A stretch of DNA of 64,000 nucleotides from assembly GCF_026013415.1 (NCBI RefSeq), contig NZ_JAPDOK010000002.1:62001-126000 (forward strand). Reading direction: 5' to 3'. The notes under the pieces were generated by a model that did not search any database, had not been told where the DNA came from, and saw only the letters and a program-made list of their open reading frames with translations. Below are positions 1 through 7,765 of the stretch, one piece after another. The stretch comes from Sphingomonas caeni (GTDB lineage: Bacteria > Pseudomonadota > Alphaproteobacteria > Sphingomonadales > Sphingomonadaceae). The stretch's first letter is position 1, and each line of letters begins with the position of its first letter. The position numbers and the translations under genes were made by a program.

Positions 1-684
1 GACGGCGCCGATGCCGAGCAGGACAGCGTGCCGCCGCCCCTCCCGGCCGCCGCGATTCCCGCGCCGATCGATCCCGACGAAAGCTGGGTCGACACGATCC
101 GCAACGCCTCGCAGCGCATCCGCGCGCTCACCGATGCGTCCAAGCCCGGGCGCAAGCGCGCCGCGGTACCGGCCACGCCCGCCGCCGATGTCCGCACCGC
201 GCTCGATCTGCTCGGCCGCGAACATTATGCCGAGGCGCAGAAGATCCTCGACGCGCTCCCGCCCGAACGCGCCCGCGACCCCGAGGTGCTGCTGCTGAGC
301 GCCGTCCTCCAGACGCATGGCGGCAAGCTGATCGCCGCCGAAGCGGTGTGCGAGGAACTGCTCCGGCTCGACGAGATGAATGCGGGCGCACACTATCTGA
401 TGGCGCTGTGCCGCGAGAGCGCGGGCGATTTCGCGCGCGCCGCCGATCACGACCAGATCGCCGCCTATCTCGACCCCAGCTTCGCGATGCCGCGCCTCCA
501 TCTCGGGCTCCTCGCGCGCCGTGCCGGGGATCGCGAGGGCGCCGCGCGCGAACTGCGCCAGGCACTGCTGCTGCTCCAGCGCGAGGATAGCGCGCGCCTG
601 CTGGTGTTCGGGGGCGGCTTCGGGCGCGACGCGTTGATGACGCTGTGCCGCGCCGAACTCACCTTGTGCGGAGAGGCGGCATGA
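1..684 (+). CDS. CheR-type methyltransferase, C-terminal TPR part (5' truncated by window)
   Basis: The frame is open from the first base, so this is the last 227 codons of a longer gene. What is visible is a proline/alanine-rich linker followed by tetratricopeptide-like helical repeats (about residues 55-190). There is no methyltransferase core in view. Its position directly before cheW, receptor, cheA and cheB, with a 4-nt ATGA overlap into cheW, matches CheR proteins that carry a C-terminal TPR, such as WspC. Such CheRs methylate glutamates of the receptor, and the TPR may aid docking. The CheR assignment is inferred from context and the TPR tail; the catalytic domain must lie upstream of the window. 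Confidence 0.7.
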   Translation, partial: DGADAEQDSVPPPLPAAAIPAPIDPDESWVDTIRNASQRIRALTDASKPGRKRAAVPATPAADVRTALDLLGREHYAEAQKILDALPPERARDPEVLLLSAVLQTHGGKLIAAEAVCEELLRLDEMNAGAHYLMALCRESAGDFARAADHDQIAAYLDPSFAMPRLHLGLLARRAGDREGAARELRQALLLLQREDSARLLVFGGGFGRDALMTLCRAELTLCGEAA

Positions 685-1193
685 AGCGGAACAAGGCCAG
701 CGACCTGCGCACGGCGTTCGACCGCAGCTTCGCCGAGCCGCCGCCGGGCGAGGCCGAACCGACCCAAGCCTATCTGGGCATCCGCGTCGGCGGCAAAGCC
801 TATGCCGTCGCGCTCGCCGAGATCGGCGCGGTGGTCGCCGACAAGAAGATCGCGCCGCTGCCGAGCAAGGCGAGCGAGCTGCTCGGCGTCGCGGGCGTGC
901 GCGGCGATACCGTGCCGGTGTTCAGCCTCGCCGCGTTGCTCGGCGTACGGGGAGGCGAAGAGCGGCCGCGCTGGCTGTTGCTCGCTACGGGAGGCCGGGC
1001 GGGCTTTGCCTTCGATGCGCTCGACGGGCATCTCGACGTGCCGCTGGCCCAGGTCACGCCGCTGGCGGCGCCCAGGGGCTTTATCCATGCGAACGCCGTG
1101 CTCGGCGGCGGCGCGCGCGGAATCGTGAATATCGCATCCCTGATGGATCATCTCGAACGGCGCGCCGGGTCCGGCACGCCCAAGGAGCAATGA
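681..1193 (+). CDS. cheW: CheW-like coupling protein
   Basis: A protein of 170 residues with a CheW fold: a beta-rich domain starting near residue 30 (AYLGIRVGGKAYAV) and running through the typical GVAGVRGDTVPVF segment to the end. It couples the receptor to CheA in the cytoplasmic signalling array. The start is the ATG at 681, which overlaps the preceding stop (ATGA) and follows a GGAG-type site; an upstream in-frame start would intrude 36 nt into the TPR gene. It overlaps the receptor gene by 4 nt in the same way. The protein is divergent from enteric CheW, as expected for an alternative chemosensory system, but the family call is sound. Confidence 0.85.
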   Translation: MKRNKASDLRTAFDRSFAEPPPGEAEPTQAYLGIRVGGKAYAVALAEIGAVVADKKIAPLPSKASELLGVAGVRGDTVPVFSLAALLGVRGGEERPRWLLLATGGRAGFAFDALDGHLDVPLAQVTPLAAPRGFIHANAVLGGGARGIVNIASLMDHLERRAGSGTPKEQ

Positions 1194-2668
1194 CGATGGT
1201 GAAGAACTGGACCTTCGGACGCATCCTCGCGATCGGCTATGCGCTGGCCGGGCTCGTGCTCCTCGTGGTGGCCGCAGTTGGTTACTGGACCACCCTGGAC
1301 CTGATCGACAATAACAAAGAGGTTGCGCACACGCACGAAGTGCGGCGCGAGCTGGCGTTGATGCTGACTCAACTCGTCAACGTCGAAACCGGCGTGCGCG
1401 GCTTCGCGATCACCGGAAAGGAGGAATATCTCGAACCGTTCGAAGCGGGCGTCGAGGGGAGCAAAGCGGCGTTCGACAATGTGCGCCGGCTCACGAGCGA
1501 CAATCCCACCCAGCAGCAGCGCCTCCAGTCTCTCGCACCCTTGATCGATGCCCGGATCAACCGGTCCAGGGAGAATATCAACACACGCCGTGCGGAGGGC
1601 CTTCAGGGCGCCGTGACGGCCGTCTCGACCGGTGCGGGCAAGGAGATAATGGACCGGATTCGAGTCATCGTCGGGGATATGGACCGCGCCGAATCGGACC
1701 TGCTTGATCAGCGTTCAGCCGCCGCCGAGACAAGTGCACGGCTCGCGGAGTGGATCATCCTGTGGGGCGGGATCGCAGGCGTGATTCTTGTGGCGCTGAT
1801 CGGCTGGTTCACGACGATCTCGCTCACACGCAGGATCGGGACCGCAGTCGGGCTCGTCCAGAGCAGCTCCGCCGAACTCCAGGCCGCCGCCAACCAGCAG
1901 GCGACCAGCGCCAAGGAACAGTCGAGCGCGATGAACGAGATCGCGACCACGATCCGCGAGCTGATCGCCACCTCGCGCCAGATCGCCGAGAGCGCGCAGC
2001 GCGTCGCGGTGGTCGCGGGCGACACCGACAAATCGGCGCGCCTGGGCGACGATACGGTCGAAAAGGCCAACGGTTCGATCGCCGCCATTCGCCGCCAGAC
2101 CGACCTGATCGTCAGCCATATGCTCGATCTCGGCAAGAAATCGCAGCAGATCGGATCGGTGCTCGACATCGTCTCCGAGCTGGCCGAGCAGACCAACATC
2201 CTCGCGATCAATGCGACGATCGAGGCGGCGGGCGCGGGCGAGGCCGGCAAGCGCTTCACCATCGTCGCCGACGAGATCCGCAAGCTTTCCGATCGCGTCG
2301 GTGGATCGACCAAGGAGATCAGGGGGCTGATCGACGATGTCCGCGCCGCGGTGAACACCACGGTGATGGCGACCGAGAGCGGCTCCAAGGCGGTTGACAG
2401 CGGCGCGCGGCATTTCGAGGAGGTCGCCTCCTCGTTCCGCCAGATCACCGACATGGTCTCGACGACGACCGAGGCCGCCAAGGAGATCGAGCTGTCGACC
2501 AAGCAGCAGACCAGCGCGGTCGAGCAGGTCAATGTCGCTACCGCCAATGTCGCGCAGACCACCAAGGAGACCGAGGCGAGCTCGGGCCAGATCCTCCAGA
2601 CCGCCTCCGAGCTGACCGGGCTGGCGCGCGACCTTGCCAGGCTGATCCGTCCCGAGGGCCGTGCGTGA
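1190..2668 (+). CDS. Methyl-accepting receptor with CHASE3 sensor domain
   Basis: A transmembrane receptor of 492 residues. A first membrane segment lies at about 12-33, then a periplasmic CHASE3 domain (the signature NVETGVRGFAITG is near residue 63), a second membrane segment at about 186-208, and a long cytoplasmic coiled coil. The signalling hairpin is at about 325-365 and contains AEQTNILAINATIEAAGAGE. I see no clear HAMP domain between the second membrane helix and the coiled coil, which is unusual. It probably senses an envelope or periplasmic cue and controls the CheA encoded next. It starts with a 4-nt overlap on cheW (a second ATG two codons later is possible) and overlaps cheA by GTGA. 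Confidence 0.9.
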   Translation: MTMVKNWTFGRILAIGYALAGLVLLVVAAVGYWTTLDLIDNNKEVAHTHEVRRELALMLTQLVNVETGVRGFAITGKEEYLEPFEAGVEGSKAAFDNVRRLTSDNPTQQQRLQSLAPLIDARINRSRENINTRRAEGLQGAVTAVSTGAGKEIMDRIRVIVGDMDRAESDLLDQRSAAAETSARLAEWIILWGGIAGVILVALIGWFTTISLTRRIGTAVGLVQSSSAELQAAANQQATSAKEQSSAMNEIATTIRELIATSRQIAESAQRVAVVAGDTDKSARLGDDTVEKANGSIAAIRRQTDLIVSHMLDLGKKSQQIGSVLDIVSELAEQTNILAINATIEAAGAGEAGKRFTIVADEIRKLSDRVGGSTKEIRGLIDDVRAAVNTTVMATESGSKAVDSGARHFEEVASSFRQITDMVSTTTEAAKEIELSTKQQTSAVEQVNVATANVAQTTKETEASSGQILQTASELTGLARDLARLIRPEGRA

Positions 2669-4680
2669 GCGGCCCCAAGGACCCGCTGCGATACTTCCGC
2701 GTCGAGGCGCGGGAGATCTCCGAAGAGCTGGGGCGCGGCGCGCTCCAGCTCGAGAAGGAGGTGTCGCCCGAACTGGTCCAGCGGCTGATGCGGCTCGCGC
2801 ACACGCTCAAGGGCGCGGCGAGCGTGGTCAAGCAGCGCGGCATCGCCGAGCGCACGCACGCGCTCGAGGATGCGCTCGCCCCGCTGCGCGACGGGGCGCC
2901 GGCCGCGGGCGCGATCGAGACGATCATCGCCCATAGCGACGCGATCGCGGCGCAGGTCGCCGCGCTCGACGCGCCCGCCGATGCGGCACCGCGCGCGGCG
3001 GGGATCGACGAGCCTTTCTCGATGCTCCGCGCCGACATCGCCGAGATGGACGGGCTGCTGGACGGAATTTCGGAGGCGAGCGTCCAGGTGCGTTCGGTGC
3101 GGCGGACGATCGGGATGGCGGAGCAGGCGCGGCAGCTGGCCGAACTGATCGCCGACCGGGTCGCGCCGGGCGGGCGCCAGGGCGTGGCCGATGTCGCCGC
3201 CGCCGAGAAGACGCGGGCCTTCGCCGAGGATCTGCGCGGGATCGCGGCGCGGCTCGAGCAGGAACTCAAATCGGGGATCGACCAGAGCGAACGCGAACTC
3301 GAGGCGGCGCGGACGGCGGCGGAGCGGCTGCGGCTGCTGCCCTGCAGCGCGGCGTTCGCCGGACTCGAGCGCGCGGTGCGCGACGCGGCGCAGGCGCTGG
3401 GCAAGCAGGCGGTGCTGGATTTGGCCGGCGGCGAGGTGCGGCTCGATGCGCAAGTGCTCGGGCTGGTCCAGCGTGCCCTGGTCCAGCTGCTGCGCAATGC
3501 CGTGGCGCACGGGATCGAGACCCCGGCGCAGCGGCGCGCAGCGGGGAAGCCCGAGACGGGGCAGGTGGCGATCGAGGTCGTGCAGCGCGGCAACCGCGTC
3601 GCCTTTATCTGTGCCGACGATGGCGCGGGGGTTGATCTCGGCGCGGTGCGGCGCGCGTCGGGCGCCTCGGCGGCGGCGAGCGATACCGATATCGTCGACC
3701 TGCTGCTCAAGGGCGGGCTTTCGACTTCGGGTACGGTCACCGAGGCGGCAGGGCGCGGCGTCGGGCTCGATGTCGTCCGCGAGATTGCGGCGCGGCTCGA
3801 TGGCGAGGTCACCGCGCGGACCGAGAAAGACCGGGGAACGCGCATCGAGCTGACCGTCCCGGTCTCGCTCGCCTCGCTCGATGCGCTGCTGGTGGAGACC
3901 GGCGACACCGTTTCGGCCATCCCGCTCGCGGCGGTGCGCCACACCGCGCGTCTGGTGGCGGGCGAGGTGACGCGGGGGCCCGAAGGCGAGAGCATCGTCC
4001 ATGACGGCAAGGTGATCGGCTTCGCCCCCCTCGCCCGCGCGATGGGTGGGAGCGGGCGCGCCGCGGGACCGGGGTCGGCGGTGGTGATCGGCGGCGGCGG
4101 CTCGGCGCTGGCGGCGATCGGGGTCGAGCGGCTGCAGGGCGTGGCGAACGTCATCGTCCGCCCCGTCCCCGCGCTCGCCTTTGCCGGTCCGGTGATCGCC
4201 GGCCTCTATCTGGACGCGCGCGGGATGCCCCAGCCGGTGCTCGACGCCGAGGCGCTGGTGCGCATGCTCGACGGCGCCGCGCCCGCGCCCGAGGCCGAGC
4301 CCGAAGCCGCATTGCCGATCCTCGTCATCGACGATTCGCTCACCACGCGCGTGCTCGAACAGAGCATCCTCGAATCCGCCGGCTATGACGTCGATCTGGC
4401 GATCCATGCCGAGGAAGGGATCGAGAAAGCGCGGCAGCGGCGCTACGGCCTGTTCCTGGTCGATGTCGAAATGCCGGGGATGGATGGCTTCACCTTTGTC
4501 GAGCGCACCCGTGCCGATCCCGAGCTGAGCAAGACCCCGGCGATCCTCGTCACCTCGCGCAACGCCCCCGAAGACCGCCAGCGCGGGATCGATGCGGGCG
4601 CTCGCGGGTATATCGTCAAGAGCGAGTTCGATCAGCGCGAGGTGCTGGACTTGATACGCGGATTGGTAGGCGGCGCATGA
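2665..4680 (+). CDS. cheA: Hybrid chemotaxis-type kinase CheA-REC (WspE-like)
   Basis: A protein of 671 residues. The N-terminal Hpt domain carries the phosphorylatable histidine H46 in AHTLKGAA. The kinase ATPase domain has the N-box LLRNAVAHGIE (about 275) and glycine boxes DDGAGVD and GRGVGLDVV. A CheW-like P5 regulatory domain follows. The C-terminal receiver (about 549-668) has phosphoacceptor D600 (VDVEMPG). CheA-receiver fusions are typical of Wsp-like and other non-flagellar systems. Phosphoryl groups would pass to CheB, the attached receiver and probably the downstream hybrid kinase. The GTG start sits in a GTGA overlap with the receptor stop. Confidence 0.93.
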   Translation: MSGPKDPLRYFRVEAREISEELGRGALQLEKEVSPELVQRLMRLAHTLKGAASVVKQRGIAERTHALEDALAPLRDGAPAAGAIETIIAHSDAIAAQVAALDAPADAAPRAAGIDEPFSMLRADIAEMDGLLDGISEASVQVRSVRRTIGMAEQARQLAELIADRVAPGGRQGVADVAAAEKTRAFAEDLRGIAARLEQELKSGIDQSERELEAARTAAERLRLLPCSAAFAGLERAVRDAAQALGKQAVLDLAGGEVRLDAQVLGLVQRALVQLLRNAVAHGIETPAQRRAAGKPETGQVAIEVVQRGNRVAFICADDGAGVDLGAVRRASGASAAASDTDIVDLLLKGGLSTSGTVTEAAGRGVGLDVVREIAARLDGEVTARTEKDRGTRIELTVPVSLASLDALLVETGDTVSAIPLAAVRHTARLVAGEVTRGPEGESIVHDGKVIGFAPLARAMGGSGRAAGPGSAVVIGGGGSALAAIGVERLQGVANVIVRPVPALAFAGPVIAGLYLDARGMPQPVLDAEALVRMLDGAAPAPEAEPEAALPILVIDDSLTTRVLEQSILESAGYDVDLAIHAEEGIEKARQRRYGLFLVDVEMPGMDGFTFVERTRADPELSKTPAILVTSRNAPEDRQRGIDAGARGYIVKSEFDQREVLDLIRGLVGGA

Positions 4681-5750
4681 ACCCGATCCGCGTCCTCGTG
4701 GTCGAGGATTCGCTGACCGTGCTGCGCCGCCTCGTCGAGGTGCTGGGCGCCGATCCCGGCATCGAAGTGGTGGGCGAGGCGAGCGACGGCAAGCGCGCGA
4801 TCGAGCTGGCCAAGAAGCTCAAGCCCGACGTCATCACGCTCGACATGATGCTGCCGGTGATGACCGGCGTGGCGGTCACCGAATATATCATGGCGCATTT
4901 CCCGACGCCGATCCTGATCGTCTCCGCCTCGATGAACCGCGGCGAGCTGTTCCGCACCTATGATGCGCTTGCGGCGGGGGCGGTCGATGTGCTCGAAAAG
5001 CCCAGGGGCGACGAACCCGATGGCGAGTGGGAGGCGAAGCTGCTCGCAGCGGTCAAGCTCGTCGCGCGGATCAGGGTGATCACCCATCCACGGATGCGGA
5101 TGGGTGCGCTCGGCCGCGTCGCCGACCCGCTGGCCCCCTTGCCGGCTGCCGCCTCCGCGCGTTCGGACAGGTGCGAGGTGGTCGCGATCGGCGCCTCGAC
5201 CGGGGGCCCCGCCGCGGTGATCGACATATTGCGCGCGCTGCCGGTCCATTTTCCGCTGCCGATCCTGCTCGTGCTCCATATCGGCGAGCCGTTCGGCGCC
5301 GGGTTCGCCGACTGGCTCGACGGCCAGACCCACCACCGCGTCCGCTATGCGCGCGACGGCGAGGCGCTGGGGACAAGGGGCCGGGTGATCATGGCGCCGG
5401 TCGAGCGGCATATGGTGGTCGAGAATGGCGTCGTGCGGCTCCATGGCGGGCCCGAACGCTTCTCGTGTCGGCCTTCGGTCGATGTGCTGTTCGAATCGGT
5501 TGCGCGCGAGTTCGGCAATTGCGCGGCCGCAGCGCTGCTCACCGGCATGGGGCGCGACGGCGCGTCGGGATTGCTCGATATCCGCCGCGCGGGCGGGCTG
5601 ACCTTCGCGCAGGATGAGGCGAGCAGCGTCGTCTATGGCATGCCGCGCGAGGCGGCGATCCTCGGCGCGGCGGAGAAGATCCTGCCGCTGAGCGAGATCG
5701 GCCCGGCCCTGGCCTCGCTTGCCGCGACTCCGAGGAGGCGGACCCGATGA
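4677..5750 (+). CDS. cheB: CheB protein-glutamate methylesterase/response regulator
   Basis: A protein of 357 residues with an N-terminal receiver (D56 in ITLDMMLP) and a C-terminal methylesterase domain. The catalytic triad can be read directly: S174 in GASTGG, H201 in VLHIGEP and D294 in GMGRDGASG. It removes methyl groups from, or deamidates, the receptor when phosphorylated by CheA, giving adaptation together with the CheR upstream. It overlaps cheA and the next gene by 4 nt each, so the whole operon appears translationally coupled. Confidence 0.95.
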   Translation: MNPIRVLVVEDSLTVLRRLVEVLGADPGIEVVGEASDGKRAIELAKKLKPDVITLDMMLPVMTGVAVTEYIMAHFPTPILIVSASMNRGELFRTYDALAAGAVDVLEKPRGDEPDGEWEAKLLAAVKLVARIRVITHPRMRMGALGRVADPLAPLPAAASARSDRCEVVAIGASTGGPAAVIDILRALPVHFPLPILLVLHIGEPFGAGFADWLDGQTHHRVRYARDGEALGTRGRVIMAPVERHMVVENGVVRLHGGPERFSCRPSVDVLFESVAREFGNCAAAALLTGMGRDGASGLLDIRRAGGLTFAQDEASSVVYGMPREAAILGAAEKILPLSEIGPALASLAATPRRRTR

Positions 5751-7765
5751 GCGCGCGCGTCCTGATCGTCGATGACAGCCTCACCGTGCGGATGAGCCTG
5801 ATGGAGGCGCTGTTCGAAGCGGGCTTCGCGGTCACCACCGTGCCGACCGTCGCCGAGGCACGCGAGGCGCTGGCGCTGGAGCCGTTCGAACTGATCATCC
5901 TCGACGTCCGCCTGCCCGATGGCGACGGGATCGACCTGCTCGGCGAGATCCGCGCGGGCAAGGGTTCGAGCGGCGCGGCGGTGATGCTGCTCTCAACCGA
6001 AGCCGAGGTGCGCGACCGGGTGCGCGGTCTTTCGACCGGCGCCGACGAATATGTCGGCAAGCCCTATGACCTGAACTACGTCATCCAGCGCGCCGCCGAG
6101 CTGGTCCGCAGCGCCCCCGCGCCGGGATCGCGCGAGACCGTGCTGATCATCGAGGACAGCGTCACCTATCGGGAGCAGCTCAAGGAGGCGCTCGAGGCCG
6201 CGGGCTATGCGGTGATCGGCGCGAGCACCGGCGAGGAAGGGCTGCGGCTCGCGGCCTCGGCGCGGCCGGCGGCGGTGATCGTCGATGGGCAGCTGCCCGG
6301 GATCGACGGCGGGGCGGTCACGCGGCGCATCCGGATGGACGCGGCGCTGCGTCATCTGCCTTGCATCCTGCTCACCGGATCGGAGGAGCGCGAGGCCGAG
6401 GTGCGCGCGCTCGATGCCGGGGCCGACGCGTTCGTGCGCAAGGGCGAGGAGATCGACGTGCTGCTCGCTCGCCTTGCCGCGGTGCTGCGCAGCGTCGACG
6501 GGCCGCGCGTCGGCGAAGCGTCGAGCCTGGTGGGGCCGCGCAAGATCCTCGCGGTCGACGACAGCGAGACCTATCTCCAGCAGGTCGCGCAGGAGCTGCG
6601 CGCCGAGGGCTATGACGTGGCGCTCGCACGATCGGGCGAGGAAGCGCTCGAACTGCTCACCGCGCAGCCGGTCGATTGCATCCTGCTCGACCTGATGATG
6701 CCGGGGATCGGCGGGCACGAGACGTGCCGGCGGATCAAGGGCACGCCGATCCTGCGCGGCATCCCGGTAATCATGCTGACCGCGCTCGAAAACCGCGAGG
6801 CGATGATCCAGGGGCTCGACGCGGGGGCAGACGACTATATCTCCAAATCCTCCGATTTCGAGGTGCTGCGATCGCGGGTGCTGGCACAGATAAGGCGCAA
6901 GCAGTTCGAGGATGAGAACCGGCTGATCCGCGAGCATCTGGCCCAAAAGGAACTCGAGGCGGTCGAGGCACGCGCCACCCGCGAGCTGGAGGCGCTCGAA
7001 GCGGTGCTAAACGAGCGCAAGCGCAACGAGGTGGAGATGAACAAGCTCCAGGCCGAGCTGGCGCATGTCTCGCGCTGGAATGCGATGGGGATGATGGCGG
7101 CGACCTTGGCGCACGAGCTCAATCAGCCGCTGACCGCGGTCAGCAACTTCCTCGAGGCGGCGCGGCACATGTCGAAGAATCTGGAGGGGCAGCAAGCCGG
7201 CAACATCTCCGAAATGATCGAGAATGCGATGAAGCAGACCGCGCGGACCGGGGCGATCATCCGCAATCTGCGCGAGTTCATCGAGAAACGCGAGACGAGC
7301 CGGAGCCTCGAAAATCTCAACAGGGTGGTCGAGGAGGCGATCGCGCTGGGGACCGCGGGTGCCCTGTACAACGATACACGGGTCGAGGTGGACCTCGACG
7401 CGCGTCTGCCCCCGGTGATGGTCAACAAGGTCCAGATCCAGCAGGTGCTGGTCAATCTGTGCCGCAACGCCTTCGAGGCGATGAAGAGCGCGCGGCGGCG
7501 CGTGCTGACGGTGGGGACGCGGCTGGAGACGCCCGAGACGGTGATGATCACCGTCTCCGATACCGGCCCCGGCATCGATCCCGACGTGATGACCCGGCTG
7601 TTCCAGCCCTTCACCACCACCAAGTCCGAGGGGATGGGGATCGGTCTCAAGATCTGCCAATCGATCGTCGAGGCGCATGGCGGCGAAATCTGGATCACCC
7701 CCAATGAGGATGAGGGAGTGACCTTCCGGGTGAGGCTGCCGATCGACGAGGATGAGGATGCCTAG
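5747..7765 (+). CDS. Triple-receiver hybrid sensor histidine kinase
   Basis: A soluble protein of 672 residues with no membrane segment. It has three consecutive receivers, each with an intact phosphoacceptor (D53, D180, D315), then a coiled coil (about 385-435). A HisKA dimerisation domain follows with H456 in LAHELNQPLTA, and then an ATPase domain with NLCRNAFEAM, DTGPGIDP and GIGLKICQS. The kinase half resembles the DctB/FixL class. It occupies the output position of the operon, where Wsp systems place the diguanylate cyclase WspR, so I infer it integrates CheA phosphorylation and relays it to an unlinked partner. It overlaps cheB by ATGA. Its phosphotransfer partners are unknown. Confidence 0.92.
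   Translation: MSARVLIVDDSLTVRMSLMEALFEAGFAVTTVPTVAEAREALALEPFELIILDVRLPDGDGIDLLGEIRAGKGSSGAAVMLLSTEAEVRDRVRGLSTGADEYVGKPYDLNYVIQRAAELVRSAPAPGSRETVLIIEDSVTYREQLKEALEAAGYAVIGASTGEEGLRLAASARPAAVIVDGQLPGIDGGAVTRRIRMDAALRHLPCILLTGSEEREAEVRALDAGADAFVRKGEEIDVLLARLAAVLRSVDGPRVGEASSLVGPRKILAVDDSETYLQQVAQELRAEGYDVALARSGEEALELLTAQPVDCILLDLMMPGIGGHETCRRIKGTPILRGIPVIMLTALENREAMIQGLDAGADDYISKSSDFEVLRSRVLAQIRRKQFEDENRLIREHLAQKELEAVEARATRELEALEAVLNERKRNEVEMNKLQAELAHVSRWNAMGMMAATLAHELNQPLTAVSNFLEAARHMSKNLEGQQAGNISEMIENAMKQTARTGAIIRNLREFIEKRETSRSLENLNRVVEEAIALGTAGALYNDTRVEVDLDARLPPVMVNKVQIQQVLVNLCRNAFEAMKSARRRVLTVGTRLETPETVMITVSDTGPGIDPDVMTRLFQPFTTTKSEGMGIGLKICQSIVEAHGGEIWITPNEDEGVTFRVRLPIDEDEDA

Noticed and set aside
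1190..2668. Motility chemotaxis system
   Set aside because: No flagellar, motor or single-domain CheY genes are present. The CheA-REC fusion and CheR-TPR point to an alternative chemosensory system.
1708..4407. Long antisense open frame of 899 codons across the chemosensory genes
   Set aside because: It runs opposite to the receptor and CheA genes, which have clear family motifs. The open frame is a by-product of GC-rich codon use, and its protein is Arg/Ala-rich without domains.
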